From the NCBI GenBank assembly GCA_016195095.1, contig JACQAE010000298.1:1-38452 (forward strand): a DNA stretch of 38,452 bases, in the 5' to 3' direction. This DNA comes from Pseudomonadota bacterium. GTDB lineage: Bacteria; Pseudomonadota; Alphaproteobacteria; Rhizobiales; Xanthobacteraceae. Under the pieces are notes generated by a model, which saw nothing but the letters and a program-made list of their open reading frames with translations, did not search any database and was not told the DNA's origin. Each line of letters starts with the position of its first letter. Within the stretch, counting starts at the first letter, position 1. Shown in pieces: positions 26,972 to 36,208 of the stretch. Position numbers and translations under genes: made by a program.

Positions 26972-27081
26972 TCCGGCCGGCGCCGGAGGCGCGAGCGCGG
27001 CAAGAGCGCCGGTTTATAAAGCCGCCGCGCACGCCTGTCCAGACGCCGGCGCCCAGCCGCCCCGGCCGGCGCCGCGCCACG

Positions 27082-27663
27082 TCATTGCGGGTCGGCGCGC
27101 TCGACCGCCGCGCGGAAGCGCAGCTTCAAGGCAACGCCATCGCGCGTCGGCAGAACGCGGGGCGGCTCCTGCGGCGCGATGGCGACGCGCGCGAAGGTCG
27201 TGCGCCGAAACCCGCGCAGCGTGGCGGCGAGGCCGTTCAATTGCGCCGGCGTCGTCACGTCGAAAACGTCGTCCAATCCGCACGCGCGCGCGATCCGGGC
27301 GAGGTCAACGCCGCTCGCGGTGTGGCTCGCCTGCATGCCGGTTTCGCCATAGACGCCATTGTCGAACACGATGATCGCGAGATTGGGTGGACGCTGGACC
27401 GCGATCGTCGCCAGGCTGCCGAGGCCCATCAGCATCTCGCCGTCGCCGGTGATGACGGCGACCTTGAGGCGCGGGCGCGCGAGCGCGAGGCCAAGCCCAA
27501 TCATCGCCGCGCCGCCCATCGCGCCCCAGAGATGAAAATCCCGGTCGTTCTCGCCGAGCGCCGCCGCGTCCCAGGTCGTCGAGCCGAGCCCCGGTACGAC
27601 GAACAGGTCGTCGCCCCGCCCGGCCAAAAGCGTCGCCATGGCGGCGCGCCGATCGAGCGTCAT
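27082..27663 (-). CDS. ThDP-dependent decarboxylase, beta (ThDP-binding) subunit; sulfopyruvate/phosphonopyruvate decarboxylase-like
   Basis: GDGEMLMGLGSLATIAVQRPPNLAIIVFDNGVYGETG ThDP motif; start overlaps alpha stop (ATGA at 27660-27663). ORF track shows it fused into a longer spurious ORF. Confidence 0.87.
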   Translation of the reverse strand: MTLDRRAAMATLLAGRGDDLFVVPGLGSTTWDAAALGENDRDFHLWGAMGGAAMIGLGLALARPRLKVAVITGDGEMLMGLGSLATIAVQRPPNLAIIVFDNGVYGETGMQASHTASGVDLARIARACGLDDVFDVTTPAQLNGLAATLRGFRRTTFARVAIAPQEPPRVLPTRDGVALKLRFRAAVERADPQ

Positions 27664-28202
27664 CGCGTCCATTGCTTGCGTCCGATCAGCCGCTGCGACA
27701 CCAGCACCGCCACCACGAGGTCGCCCGCGAAGCAAAGGTCGATCGCCGCCTGCGCGGTCTCGATCAGGTCGTCGGCGGATTCGGCGCGGTAGACGCGCGC
27801 GTCGCAAAGGCCGAGCACCGGGGCGACGATCGACCCCATCGGCACTTGCCACGGATTGAACTCGGCCCATTCGCCGCGCATGGTCACGAACATGACCAGC
27901 GGAAAGCGGCAGGCGCGCATCAGCGAGAGCATGTTGACGCAATTGCCGACGCCGCTCGACTGCGTCAGCAGCGCCGCGCGTTGGCCGCCGAGCCAGGCGC
28001 CGGCGGCGAGCGCCACGCCTTCCTCCTCGGTGGTGAGCACGACATCGTGGATCTGCGCGTCGGCCCGGCAGCGCTCGATGAGACGGGCGTGGCCGGCGTC
28101 GGGGACATAACCGACCTGGCGGATGCCGCCGCGCCTGATCACGTCGAACAGGCGATCCGGCCAGTCGGCGCCGTCGGCGGCCTGTGCATCGCCGCCGGTC
28201 AT
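27660..28202 (-). CDS. ThDP-dependent decarboxylase, alpha (PYR-domain) subunit; sulfopyruvate decarboxylase-like
   Basis: GGIRQVGYVPDAGHARLIE...VVLTTEEEGVALAAGAWLGGQRAALLTQSSGVGNCVNMLSLMRACRFPLVMFVTMRGEWAEFNPWQVPMG. Confidence 0.87.
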   Translation of the reverse strand: MTGGDAQAADGADWPDRLFDVIRRGGIRQVGYVPDAGHARLIERCRADAQIHDVVLTTEEEGVALAAGAWLGGQRAALLTQSSGVGNCVNMLSLMRACRFPLVMFVTMRGEWAEFNPWQVPMGSIVAPVLGLCDARVYRAESADDLIETAQAAIDLCFAGDLVVAVLVSQRLIGRKQWTR

Positions 28203-28447
28203 GTCCCTCGCCGCGGCAATCCGCGCTCGCCGGGGGCGGCGTTTTCACCCGCGTCTTGGCTGGACGCGCGGTCGATATCCGCGTCGTCGTCATGCTCGGA
28301 TGCCGGGAGCGCATAACCGCCCGACAGCCAGCGATTGAGATCGACGTCGGCACAGCGCGCCGAACAGAATGGCCGCAAGCGTTCGCCCGCCATCTTGCCG
28401 CAAATGGGGCAGGGCTTGAGTCGGACCGGTCCGGCGGAAGTCGTCAT
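28199..28447 (-). CDS. yacG: DNA gyrase inhibitor YacG (zinc-binding)
   Basis: PCPICGKMAGERLRPFCSARCADVDLNRWLSGGYALP. Confidence 0.92.
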   Translation of the reverse strand: MTTSAGPVRLKPCPICGKMAGERLRPFCSARCADVDLNRWLSGGYALPASEHDDDADIDRASSQDAGENAAPGERGLPRRGT

Positions 28448-28548
28448 GATCAATCGCCTGCGCGTGAAACCGTGGCAGTCCGCGGCCCTGCCACCCGGCC
28501 ATGCCGGCAGCGCGGCCGCAAAATTATCGGCGCCGGCGCGCCGCGTCG

Positions 28549-30105
28549 TCAAGTCGGCCCGCGCGCGGGCGGCATCGATTGTGGCGTCTGCGCGCGGCTG
28601 GCGTCGCGCGCGCGCAACTGCGTCTTGAGCACCTTGCCATAATTGTTCTTGGGCAGGGCATCGACGAACAGGTATTCCTTCGGCCGTTTGAATCGCGCGA
28701 TGGCGTCAAGACACAGCGCGTCAAGCTCGCTCGCCGGCGCTTCTCCGACCACATAGGCGACGACCACCTCGCCCCATTGCCGGTCCGGTCGCCCGATCAC
28801 GGAAACCTCGCGCACCGCCTGATGCCGGAGCAGGACTTCCTCCACCTCGCGCGGATATATGTTCGACCCGCCCGAGATGATCACGTCCTTCGAGCGGTCC
28901 TTGAGCGTGAGATATCCTTCGGCGTCGAGCGCGCCGATGTCGCCGGTATGCAGCCAGCCGCCGCGCAGCGTTGCCGCGCTCGCTTGCGGGTCGCGCCAAT
29001 AGCCGGGCATCACGGCCCCGCCGCGACACAGGATTTCCCCCGCCGCGTCAGCCGGCAGCGCCCGGTCGTCGGCGTCGGCCACCATGACATCGACGGCGCC
29101 GAACGCGCGTCCCGCGGACGCCAGCCGATCGATCCAGCGCGGATGCTCGCGATCCGCGATCTCCGCGCGGGTGAGGCGCGTGATCGTCATCGGGCTCTCG
29201 CCCTGGCCGTAGATCTGCGCGAGCCGTGCGCCAAATCGATCGAGCGCGCGCCGCGCGTCCTCGACATACATTGGCGCTCCGCCCCAGACGATGGTGCGCA
29301 AATGATCGAGCGGGAAATCGGCGGCGCATTCAATCAGGCGATTGACCATGGTCGGGGCGGCGAATAGCGAGCTGCGCGGCCAGCCACGCAACAGCGCGAA
29401 AATCTCCGGCGCGTCGAATCCTCCCGATTCCGGCACGATATTGACGCCGCGATTGGCCACATGCGCCATGATGTAGAGGCCCGACCCGTGGCTCATCGGC
29501 GCGCCGTGCAGTAGGCCATCGCCCGGCGCGACCGGATCGACCTCGGCCAGATAGGCGCGGCTCATGACGTCGAGGACGCCATGCGTGAGCTGCGCCCCCT
29601 TGGGGCGGCCCGTCGTTCCCGACGTGTAGAACAGCCAGGCCAGATCGTCGCGCGCGCGCGCGATGATCGGCGCGGGATCGGCGGTCATCAACGCCGCGTA
29701 TTCGTCGCCGCCGATGACGATGGCGCGCTCGAGCCCGGCCGGCGCGTGCGCGCCGAGCGCGGCGGCGATGTCGCGGCCGACAAAAGCAGCGCGCGCGCCG
29801 CAATGGTCAAGAATATAGCCAAGCTCGGCCGCGTGCAGCTTGGCATTGACCGGGACGGCGGCGAGGCCGGCATGCCAGATGCCGTAGAGGATCTCGATAA
29901 ATTCAGGCGTATTGCGCGCCGCAATCGCAACGCGGTCGCCGGGCACAAGGCGCAGGCGCTGGCGCAACGCCGCGGCGAGCGAGCCGGCGCGTCTTGCCAG
30001 CTGCGCGTAGGTCGCGACCATGCGCGCGCCATGGCCGAGCGCCGGAAGCTCGGGCGCCGCCATGGCGGCCTGAACAAGCGCCAACGCCAAGTTCCTGTCG
30101 ATCAT
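28549..30105 (-). CDS. long-chain/acyl-CoA synthetase (AMP-dependent ligase)
   Basis: LAWLFYTSGTTGRPKGAQLTH, GQGESPMTITRL, WLHTGDIGALDAEGYLTLKDRSKDVIISGGSNIYPREVEEVLL, LPKNNYGKVLKTQLR. Confidence 0.92.
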   Translation of the reverse strand: MIDRNLALALVQAAMAAPELPALGHGARMVATYAQLARRAGSLAAALRQRLRLVPGDRVAIAARNTPEFIEILYGIWHAGLAAVPVNAKLHAAELGYILDHCGARAAFVGRDIAAALGAHAPAGLERAIVIGGDEYAALMTADPAPIIARARDDLAWLFYTSGTTGRPKGAQLTHGVLDVMSRAYLAEVDPVAPGDGLLHGAPMSHGSGLYIMAHVANRGVNIVPESGGFDAPEIFALLRGWPRSSLFAAPTMVNRLIECAADFPLDHLRTIVWGGAPMYVEDARRALDRFGARLAQIYGQGESPMTITRLTRAEIADREHPRWIDRLASAGRAFGAVDVMVADADDRALPADAAGEILCRGGAVMPGYWRDPQASAATLRGGWLHTGDIGALDAEGYLTLKDRSKDVIISGGSNIYPREVEEVLLRHQAVREVSVIGRPDRQWGEVVVAYVVGEAPASELDALCLDAIARFKRPKEYLFVDALPKNNYGKVLKTQLRARDASRAQTPQSMPPARGPT

Positions 30106-30405
30106 CGCGCCGCCCAAGGTTTGCGGTTTCGGCCCGGTCGCGATTGTAGCCCGCCTCGCGGGCCCTGCGACAGGCGCGGCCCCGACCATGCGCCACGGCG
30201 TTGACCCATCGCGTGCGATGCCATCGTGCCGCGCGGCCGCAACCGGCGGCGTCGCCGTGGCCGGAATTATCGGTCGCGCCGTCGGCGATGCGCCACATTA
30301 ACCAGCACGGCAGAATGATCCGCCATGCCGAGGTCAAGGCCGGGTCGCCGGTGTAAATTGTGCATCCGCTATTGCCAATCACCATGCGGAAGTGACGCGG
30401 CCGGG

Positions 30406-31773
30406 ATGACGATAAATCGACGGCGATTATGCGGGTCATTGACCGCGGCCTCCGCGATCGCGGCGCTGCAATTTTGCGCGCCGGCGCGCGCCGCGACGGG
30501 CCGGCCGATTTCCGCCCTCGGACTTGACGCCGCGCAATTCGGCGTGCGGCCGGGAAATTCCGACGACCAGTCAGGTGTGTTGCAAGCGGCGATCGATAAG
30601 GCCGCGCAAGCCGGTGCGCCGCTCGCGCTGGCGCCGGGCGTCTATCGCGCCGGCGGCCTTGTCCTGCCCAATGGCGCTCAGATCGCCGGCGTGCGCGGTG
30701 CGACCCGGCTAGTCCTGAGCACCGGCGCGTCGTTGTTTTCGTCGATCGGCGCCGATCATGTCGGCCTCTCCGGTCTGATGCTTGATGGTGGCGGGCGGCC
30801 GCTTGCCGGCGCGCGCGGGCTCCTCCAGCTCGAAAGCGGCCACGCGATGCGCCTCGTTGACTGCGATATCGTCGCTTCCGGCGGTCATGGGGTCATGCTG
30901 GTTGCCATGGAAGGCGCGATATCCGGCTGCGCCATTGCCGGCGCCGCCGATGTCGCGCTGCTTTCCCTCGATGCTCGCGGGCTGACGGTCGCCGGCAACA
31001 CGATCACCGACGCCGGCAACAATGGCGTCCAAATTCTGCGCCATGCCAACGGTTCCGACGGCACCATCGTTACCGACAACCGTATCGAGCGCATCGCCAA
31101 CCGTGCCGGCGGGACCGGTCAGTATGGCAATGCTATCAACGCGCATCGCGCCGGCAACGTCATCGTTCGCGGCAACCGGATACGCGACTGCACCTATTCC
31201 GCTATTCGCGGCAACACGGCTTCCGCGATACAGATCGTCGGCAATAGCGTGAACGATGTCGGGGAAGTCGCCCTTTATTCGGAATTCGGTTTCGAAGGCG
31301 CGGTGATCACTCAGAATATCGTGGACGGCGCGTCGATCGGTATCTCGGTGGCCAACTTCAACGATGGTGGGCGCATGGCCGTCGTCCAGGGCAATATCGT
31401 GCGCAACATGTCGCGCCGGCGCGAGGATATCCCGGAAGCCGAAAGCGGGCACGGCATCTATGTCGAAGCCGACAGCGCCGTGAGCGGCAACGTGGTCGAC
31501 AACGTCACCAATGCCGGCCTCGTGCTTGGCTGGGGTCGCTTCCTGCGCAACGTGGCGTTGACCGGCAATGTTGTTCGCGGCGCGGCTACCGGCGTTGCCG
31601 TATCCGTCGACCGCGACGCCGGCCGCGTCCTCATTGCCAATAATCTCTTTTCCGACATCAAGCGCGGCGCCGTCGTCGGCATGGACCACGCGAAGCCCGT
31701 CACCGGTGACCTGCTTGCCAATGCGGAGCATGGCTACCGGCATGTCACGATGAACGGCAATTCGGTGCGATAG
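30406..31773 (+). CDS. TAT-exported right-handed beta-helix repeat protein (TIGR03808-like)
   Basis: Twin-arginine MTINRRRLCGSLTAASAIAALQFCAPARAA; repeated GN.V/I...G..I beta-helix rungs. Confidence 0.88.
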   Translation: MTINRRRLCGSLTAASAIAALQFCAPARAATGRPISALGLDAAQFGVRPGNSDDQSGVLQAAIDKAAQAGAPLALAPGVYRAGGLVLPNGAQIAGVRGATRLVLSTGASLFSSIGADHVGLSGLMLDGGGRPLAGARGLLQLESGHAMRLVDCDIVASGGHGVMLVAMEGAISGCAIAGAADVALLSLDARGLTVAGNTITDAGNNGVQILRHANGSDGTIVTDNRIERIANRAGGTGQYGNAINAHRAGNVIVRGNRIRDCTYSAIRGNTASAIQIVGNSVNDVGEVALYSEFGFEGAVITQNIVDGASIGISVANFNDGGRMAVVQGNIVRNMSRRREDIPEAESGHGIYVEADSAVSGNVVDNVTNAGLVLGWGRFLRNVALTGNVVRGAATGVAVSVDRDAGRVLIANNLFSDIKRGAVVGMDHAKPVTGDLLANAEHGYRHVTMNGNSVR

Positions 31774-31815
31774 CTTCCGATGGCGGGAATTCGCGGCGGC
31801 TGACGTCTCCCGCGG

Positions 31816-31955
31816 CATGATCGCGAAAAGCGGGAACCGTGTTGTCGCGTATTCCGCGGCGAACCCGTTCCCCTTTCGCGCGAAAACGCTTTGGCTTTTT
31901 TTGACGCGTTTTCTTTACGCGAACCGCTACCCGCTTCGCGCGAAAACGCTTTAAT
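31816..31955. repeat. intergenic repeat cluster with two copies of TTCGCGCGAAAACGCTTT
   Basis: cctttcgcgcgaaaacgctttgg and cgcttcgcgcgaaaacgctttaa, plus related ttttctttacgcgaaccgc sequence. Confidence 0.75.
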
Positions 31956-32721
31956 GCCGGTCCATGGGCGCCGCCGCCGCCTCGTCCGGACGCCGCGGTT
32001 GGTCGCGCAGGTTTTTTCTCAGGTAGCGCGTATCGTAGCCGTTGAGCAGATGTCCAACCAGGCCACGATCCAGGTCGGAGGTGCCGAACAGCCAGTCGGC
32101 GATGGGAAATGTCAAATTCATATTGGTTTCCATCATCAGCCGGGCGTTGTGGTGAGCGGTGTGATGGCGACGCAGCGTGTTCACGAACGGACAATTGCGC
32201 ACGAACCAGTTTTCGTCGACATGGCAACAAAAGTGCATGAATTCATAGATGAGATACATGCCCGTGGTAACGCTCATGAACAACCAGCCGACATTCGACG
32301 AAAACGCCGTGCCGAGAATGGCGGCCACCGGCAGCGACATCAGGATGAAGACCACCAGCGCGTAGGGCGGGAATACGGTGACGCGCCAGTCCTTGTGGTC
32401 GCGGAAGCGCATTTCATCGTCGGTAAAGAACTGGTGGTGGTTAAGCGTGTGCCGCTCATAGACCGCGCGCAGCCCCCTCACATTGATTGGTCGGTGCATG
32501 ACGAACTTGTGCACGGCCCATTCGAACAGGTTGGTGAAAACAAAGGTGAGCGGCACCGTCAGCCATTCCATCGGCGTCACATTTTGGATGTGTTGGATGT
32601 AGACGTAAAATGTCGCCGCTCCCATCGCGTAGATGACGGCGATATGGAAATAGCCATCATACCATCCGATGATGCGGAGGCGGTATTCCCGGCGAAAATC
32701 GATTTGCCGCTGACTGATCAT
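31951..32721 (-). CDS. sterol desaturase/fatty acid hydroxylase family protein
   Basis: His boxes HKFVMH, HTLNHH, HFCCHVDE, HHTAHH in a multi-pass membrane protein; start at MISQRQ. Confidence 0.88.
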   Translation of the reverse strand: MISQRQIDFRREYRLRIIGWYDGYFHIAVIYAMGAATFYVYIQHIQNVTPMEWLTVPLTFVFTNLFEWAVHKFVMHRPINVRGLRAVYERHTLNHHQFFTDDEMRFRDHKDWRVTVFPPYALVVFILMSLPVAAILGTAFSSNVGWLFMSVTTGMYLIYEFMHFCCHVDENWFVRNCPFVNTLRRHHTAHHNARLMMETNMNLTFPIADWLFGTSDLDRGLVGHLLNGYDTRYLRKNLRDQPRRPDEAAAAPMDRH

Positions 32722-32836
32722 GGCCGCTCTCCTCGTGGCAGGTCGGGCCGGCGCGGCCCATCGCATCCGGCACCGGTATTGCCGGGGTCTTGGGTCAAGC
32801 GCGCGCCACGCCATCCTCTGATATATCACACATCTA

Positions 32837-33586
32837 TCACATGCCGGGCCGCGGTTCAATCGGGTGGTTCGGCCGCCCCTGGCCGGCTCCCTCGATCACC
32901 CGCGCCACGGCCGGATCGCGGCGGGCCTCGTCCGGCGGTCCGGCAAAGATGATTTCGCCGCGTTCGATGACGTAGAGCCGATCGGCGAAGTCCGGCACGT
33001 GGTGGATATTCGACTCGACCATGAATATCGCGTGGCCAAAGGCACGGATGTTGGCGAGGCCAGCGATGATGGAGGGAACAATCGCGGGAGACAGGCCTTC
33101 CGTCGGCTCGTCCAGCAGCAGAAGTTTCGGCCCCAGCGCCAGCGCCCGCGCGATCGACACCATCTTGCGCTCGCCGCCCGATAGGGCCTGGCCGCCGCGA
33201 TCCCGGTAACGCTGCAATTGTGGAAACACGCGATAGGCCGCGGCAATGCGTTCCTCGGCGGGCTGGCCGCTTGGACAGGTCCAGGTCGGCAAGGCGATGT
33301 TCTCGGCCACCGTCAGTTCGCCGAAGACTTCGCTTTCCTCCGGCGCGAAGCCAATGCCAAGCCGCGCGATCTGATAGGGGCGCAGGCCCACGAGATGCTT
33401 GCCGGCGAAAGCCACCGCGCCGGACGCCGGCTTGCGCAAGCCCATGATGGCGCGCAATGTCGTGCTCTTGCCGGCGCCGTTGCGCCCCACCAGGCAGACG
33501 AGCTCGCCCACCCCGACGCCGAAGGAAACCCCGCGCAACACGCGGCTGCCTTCGATATCGACGATGAGGTCGCGCACGGCCAGCAT
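32837..33586 (-). CDS. branched-chain amino acid-type ABC transporter ATP-binding protein (LivF-like)
   Basis: GRNGAGKSTTLRAIMGL, LSGGERKMVSIARALALGPKLLLLDEPTEGLSP. Confidence 0.94.
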   Translation of the reverse strand: MLAVRDLIVDIEGSRVLRGVSFGVGVGELVCLVGRNGAGKSTTLRAIMGLRKPASGAVAFAGKHLVGLRPYQIARLGIGFAPEESEVFGELTVAENIALPTWTCPSGQPAEERIAAAYRVFPQLQRYRDRGGQALSGGERKMVSIARALALGPKLLLLDEPTEGLSPAIVPSIIAGLANIRAFGHAIFMVESNIHHVPDFADRLYVIERGEIIFAGPPDEARRDPAVARVIEGAGQGRPNHPIEPRPGM

Positions 33587-34347
33587 CAGCGGTTCCTTCG
33601 CTTGCCGATAACGGTTTCGATGAGAGTCGGATCGGCGAAGAAACGGTCGGGCGGCAGATCGGCCAGAACCCGGCCTTCCGCCAGCGCGATGATGCGGTGG
33701 GAATAGGCGGCCACAAGGTCCATGTCGTGTTCGACCAGCACGATCGCCTTGACGCCGGCGATTTTCGCCGCCGCGATCAGGGTCTTCATGATCGGGTGCT
33801 TGTCGGCGGTGGAGACGCCGGAGGTCGGCTCGTCGAGCAGGATGACCTGCGGGTCGAGCGCGAAGGCGGAGGCGACGTCGAGCAGTTTCTTTTCGCCTTG
33901 CGACAACGCGGCCGCCACGCTGGCAAGGCGGTGGCGCAGGCCGAAAATGTCGGCCACCTCGCCGACGCGCGCGGTGATCTCGGCGTCGGCCGACAGTCGC
34001 GACAACAGGCGCCAACGCTTTTTCTGCCGCGAGACGACAGCGGCGGCGATCGTCTCCGCCACCGTCAGCTTCGGGAATATCTGGATGAGCTGGAATGTGC
34101 GCGCGAGGCCCTGATCGGCAAGCTCGACCGGGCCGATTCCGGCGATGTCCTTGCCCAGGAACATGACCTGGCCCGAGGTCGGAACCATCAGCCCCGTGAG
34201 CAGGTTGACGAGGGTTGTCTTTCCGGCGCCGTTCGGTCCGACCACGGAAATCAACTCGCCCTCGTCGATTTTCATGCTGACGTGGTCGAGTGCCTGAAAG
34301 GCTCCGAACGCCTTGCTCACGCCTCTCGTCTCCAGGAGCGCGGTCAT
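33586..34347 (-). CDS. branched-chain amino acid-type ABC transporter ATP-binding protein (LivG-like)
   Basis: GPNGAGKTTLVNLLTGLMVPTSG, LSQGEKKLLDVASAFALDPQVILLDEPTSGVS, VEHDMDLV. Confidence 0.94.
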   Translation of the reverse strand: MTALLETRGVSKAFGAFQALDHVSMKIDEGELISVVGPNGAGKTTLVNLLTGLMVPTSGQVMFLGKDIAGIGPVELADQGLARTFQLIQIFPKLTVAETIAAAVVSRQKKRWRLLSRLSADAEITARVGEVADIFGLRHRLASVAAALSQGEKKLLDVASAFALDPQVILLDEPTSGVSTADKHPIMKTLIAAAKIAGVKAIVLVEHDMDLVAAYSHRIIALAEGRVLADLPPDRFFADPTLIETVIGKRRNR

Positions 34348-35312
34348 GCCGCCGTCCGCGCGTCGCGACGCCGCAAGTCATGCGCCAGCCCGGCGATGCC
34401 CTCGGGAAAACCGATGACGACCAGCGCCAGGATCGCGCCAAGAACAAAGCGCCAATATTCGGTCAGCGACTGCAACTGGTCCTGCAGCAGCGTGAAGGTG
34501 AGGGCGCCGATAATCGGCCCAAGGAAATGCGAAAAGCCGCCCAAAACCGCCATGAACACGAGCTGGCCGGATTGCGTCCAGTAAACCAATTCCGGGTCGG
34601 CGAGGCCGATGCGAAAGCCGAGAATGGCGCCACCGGCGGCGCCGAACACCGCGGAAATCACGAAGGCGGCAAGCCGAAATCGATGCGCATGCACGCCGAG
34701 ATATTCCGCCTTGCGCGCATTGTCGCGGATGGCTCTGAGATGCAGCCCGAACGGCGAGTTCACGATCCGCCACATGACAAGGCCGGCGATCATCAATAGG
34801 CCCAGGCAATAGTAGTAGAACGGCCCCGCGAGGAACTCGATCTTGTTGTACTGCGCGAACTCCAGCCCGAGAATGTTCATGCGCGGCACTGGCATGCCGC
34901 TGTCGCCGCCGGTGACGTGGTAGAACTTGAACAAAAACGAGTGGAACAACATGCCGAAGGCCAGCGTCAACATGCCGAAAAAGATCCCGACATAGCGCAC
35001 GCAGAGAATCCCGATCGGGAGCGCGATCACCGCCGACGCCACCATGACCGTCAGCAGCACGAATTCGAAGGATTTGACCGCCAGCACGCCGGACATGATC
35101 GCGGCGCCATATGCGCCGAAGCCGAGAAACATCGCATGCCCGAACGATAATTGGCCGGCGTAGCCGAACAGCAGGTTGAAGCCGAGCAACGCGATGGCAT
35201 AACCGAAAAATGGAATCATCAGTCCGGCGTAATACGGCGGCGCCACCAGCGGCAGCAGCGCCATCGCACCCGCCGCGCCGGCGGTGAAGATCGTTGCGCG
35301 GCGGACCATCAT
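34344..35312 (-). CDS. branched-chain amino acid-type ABC transporter permease (LivM-like)
   Basis: GFNLLFGYAGQLSFGHAMFLGFGAYGAAI, AIRDNARKAEYLGVHAHRFRLAAFVISAVFGAAGGAI. Confidence 0.94.
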   Translation of the reverse strand: MMVRRATIFTAGAAGAMALLPLVAPPYYAGLMIPFFGYAIALLGFNLLFGYAGQLSFGHAMFLGFGAYGAAIMSGVLAVKSFEFVLLTVMVASAVIALPIGILCVRYVGIFFGMLTLAFGMLFHSFLFKFYHVTGGDSGMPVPRMNILGLEFAQYNKIEFLAGPFYYYCLGLLMIAGLVMWRIVNSPFGLHLRAIRDNARKAEYLGVHAHRFRLAAFVISAVFGAAGGAILGFRIGLADPELVYWTQSGQLVFMAVLGGFSHFLGPIIGALTFTLLQDQLQSLTEYWRFVLGAILALVVIGFPEGIAGLAHDLRRRDARTAA

Positions 35313-36190
35313 GCCTGGGCCCTTCCGAACAGCCCGGACGGACGAAAAATAAGAACCGCGATCACGATCACGTAGATCGCCAGCACTTCAAGTTCGGGAA
35401 AAATGACGATCGAATAGCCGCGGATCAGGCCCACGATCAGCGCGCCCACCAACGCGCCGCGCATCGAGCCCAATCCGCCGATGACGACGACGGCGAAGGC
35501 CTCGACGACGAATTCGATCGCCATGTCAAGCGAGGCCGCCGCGGTGGGAACGACGAGCGCGCCGGCCATGGTTCCGAGCACGGTTCCGACGGTAAAAACG
35601 ACCGAATAGATTTTCCGCACGTCGACGCCGAGCGCCTCGGCCATGGCGCGATTCTCCGCGGTGGCGCGCAGGATGCGGCCGTAATTCGTGCGCCGCAGAA
35701 AGGCGCCGAGGCCGGCCGCCGTGAGGATCGCCGCCGCGATCACCAGGAGATTGTAGACGGGGACGCTGAAGTCGCCGGCGCTGACTGTTCCATAGATGAG
35801 GTAGCTGCTGTCGAGCGTGCGCGGATTGGAGCCCCAGATGAAACGGAACGCGTCCTGGAACATCAACACCAGCGCGAAGGTCAGCAGGAGCTGGAAGCTC
35901 TCGTCGCGACCATAGACGCTGCGCAACATTCGCTCGATCGGCGGCCCGATGAAACCGAGCAGCAGGCCGGACACGATGAGGCCGGGCAAGATAAGCCAAG
36001 CGGAAACGCCAAGCGCGGTCGCGTAGCCGATGAACGTGATTCCGAAATAGGCACCGAGCGCGTAAAACGATCCGCAGGCGAGATTGACGATCTTTTGCAC
36101 GCCGAATACGAGCTGAAGCCCGGCCGCAACCAAAAACAGGACGGCGGCATGAAACACGCCGCCGGCGAGAACATTTGCAAATGCCGACAT
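35309..36190 (-). CDS. branched-chain amino acid-type ABC transporter permease (LivH-like)
   Basis: GLQLVFGVQKIVNLACGSFYALGAYFG, LRATAENRAMAEALGVDVRKIYSVVFTVGTVLGTMAGAL, GGLGSMRGALVGALIVGLI. Confidence 0.94.
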   Translation of the reverse strand: MSAFANVLAGGVFHAAVLFLVAAGLQLVFGVQKIVNLACGSFYALGAYFGITFIGYATALGVSAWLILPGLIVSGLLLGFIGPPIERMLRSVYGRDESFQLLLTFALVLMFQDAFRFIWGSNPRTLDSSYLIYGTVSAGDFSVPVYNLLVIAAAILTAAGLGAFLRRTNYGRILRATAENRAMAEALGVDVRKIYSVVFTVGTVLGTMAGALVVPTAAASLDMAIEFVVEAFAVVVIGGLGSMRGALVGALIVGLIRGYSIVIFPELEVLAIYVIVIAVLIFRPSGLFGRAQA

Positions 36191-36208
36191 TCGATCCGAT
36201 TTGCAAAA

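Noticed and set aside
27664-28353. 423-aa ORF 27082..28353 as one protein
   Set aside because: Only its last ~193 residues show the ThDP-binding domain; the rest is antisense-frame to the alpha subunit and yacG in a different frame.
30709-31818. 369-aa minus-strand ORF opposite the beta-helix protein
   Set aside because: Mirror of a repetitive coding sequence; the + strand has a TAT signal and coherent repeat structure.
33587-34447. 536-aa ORF 32837..34447 as one ABC protein
   Set aside because: N-terminal part is an out-of-frame reading of livG; the real LivF starts at 33586.
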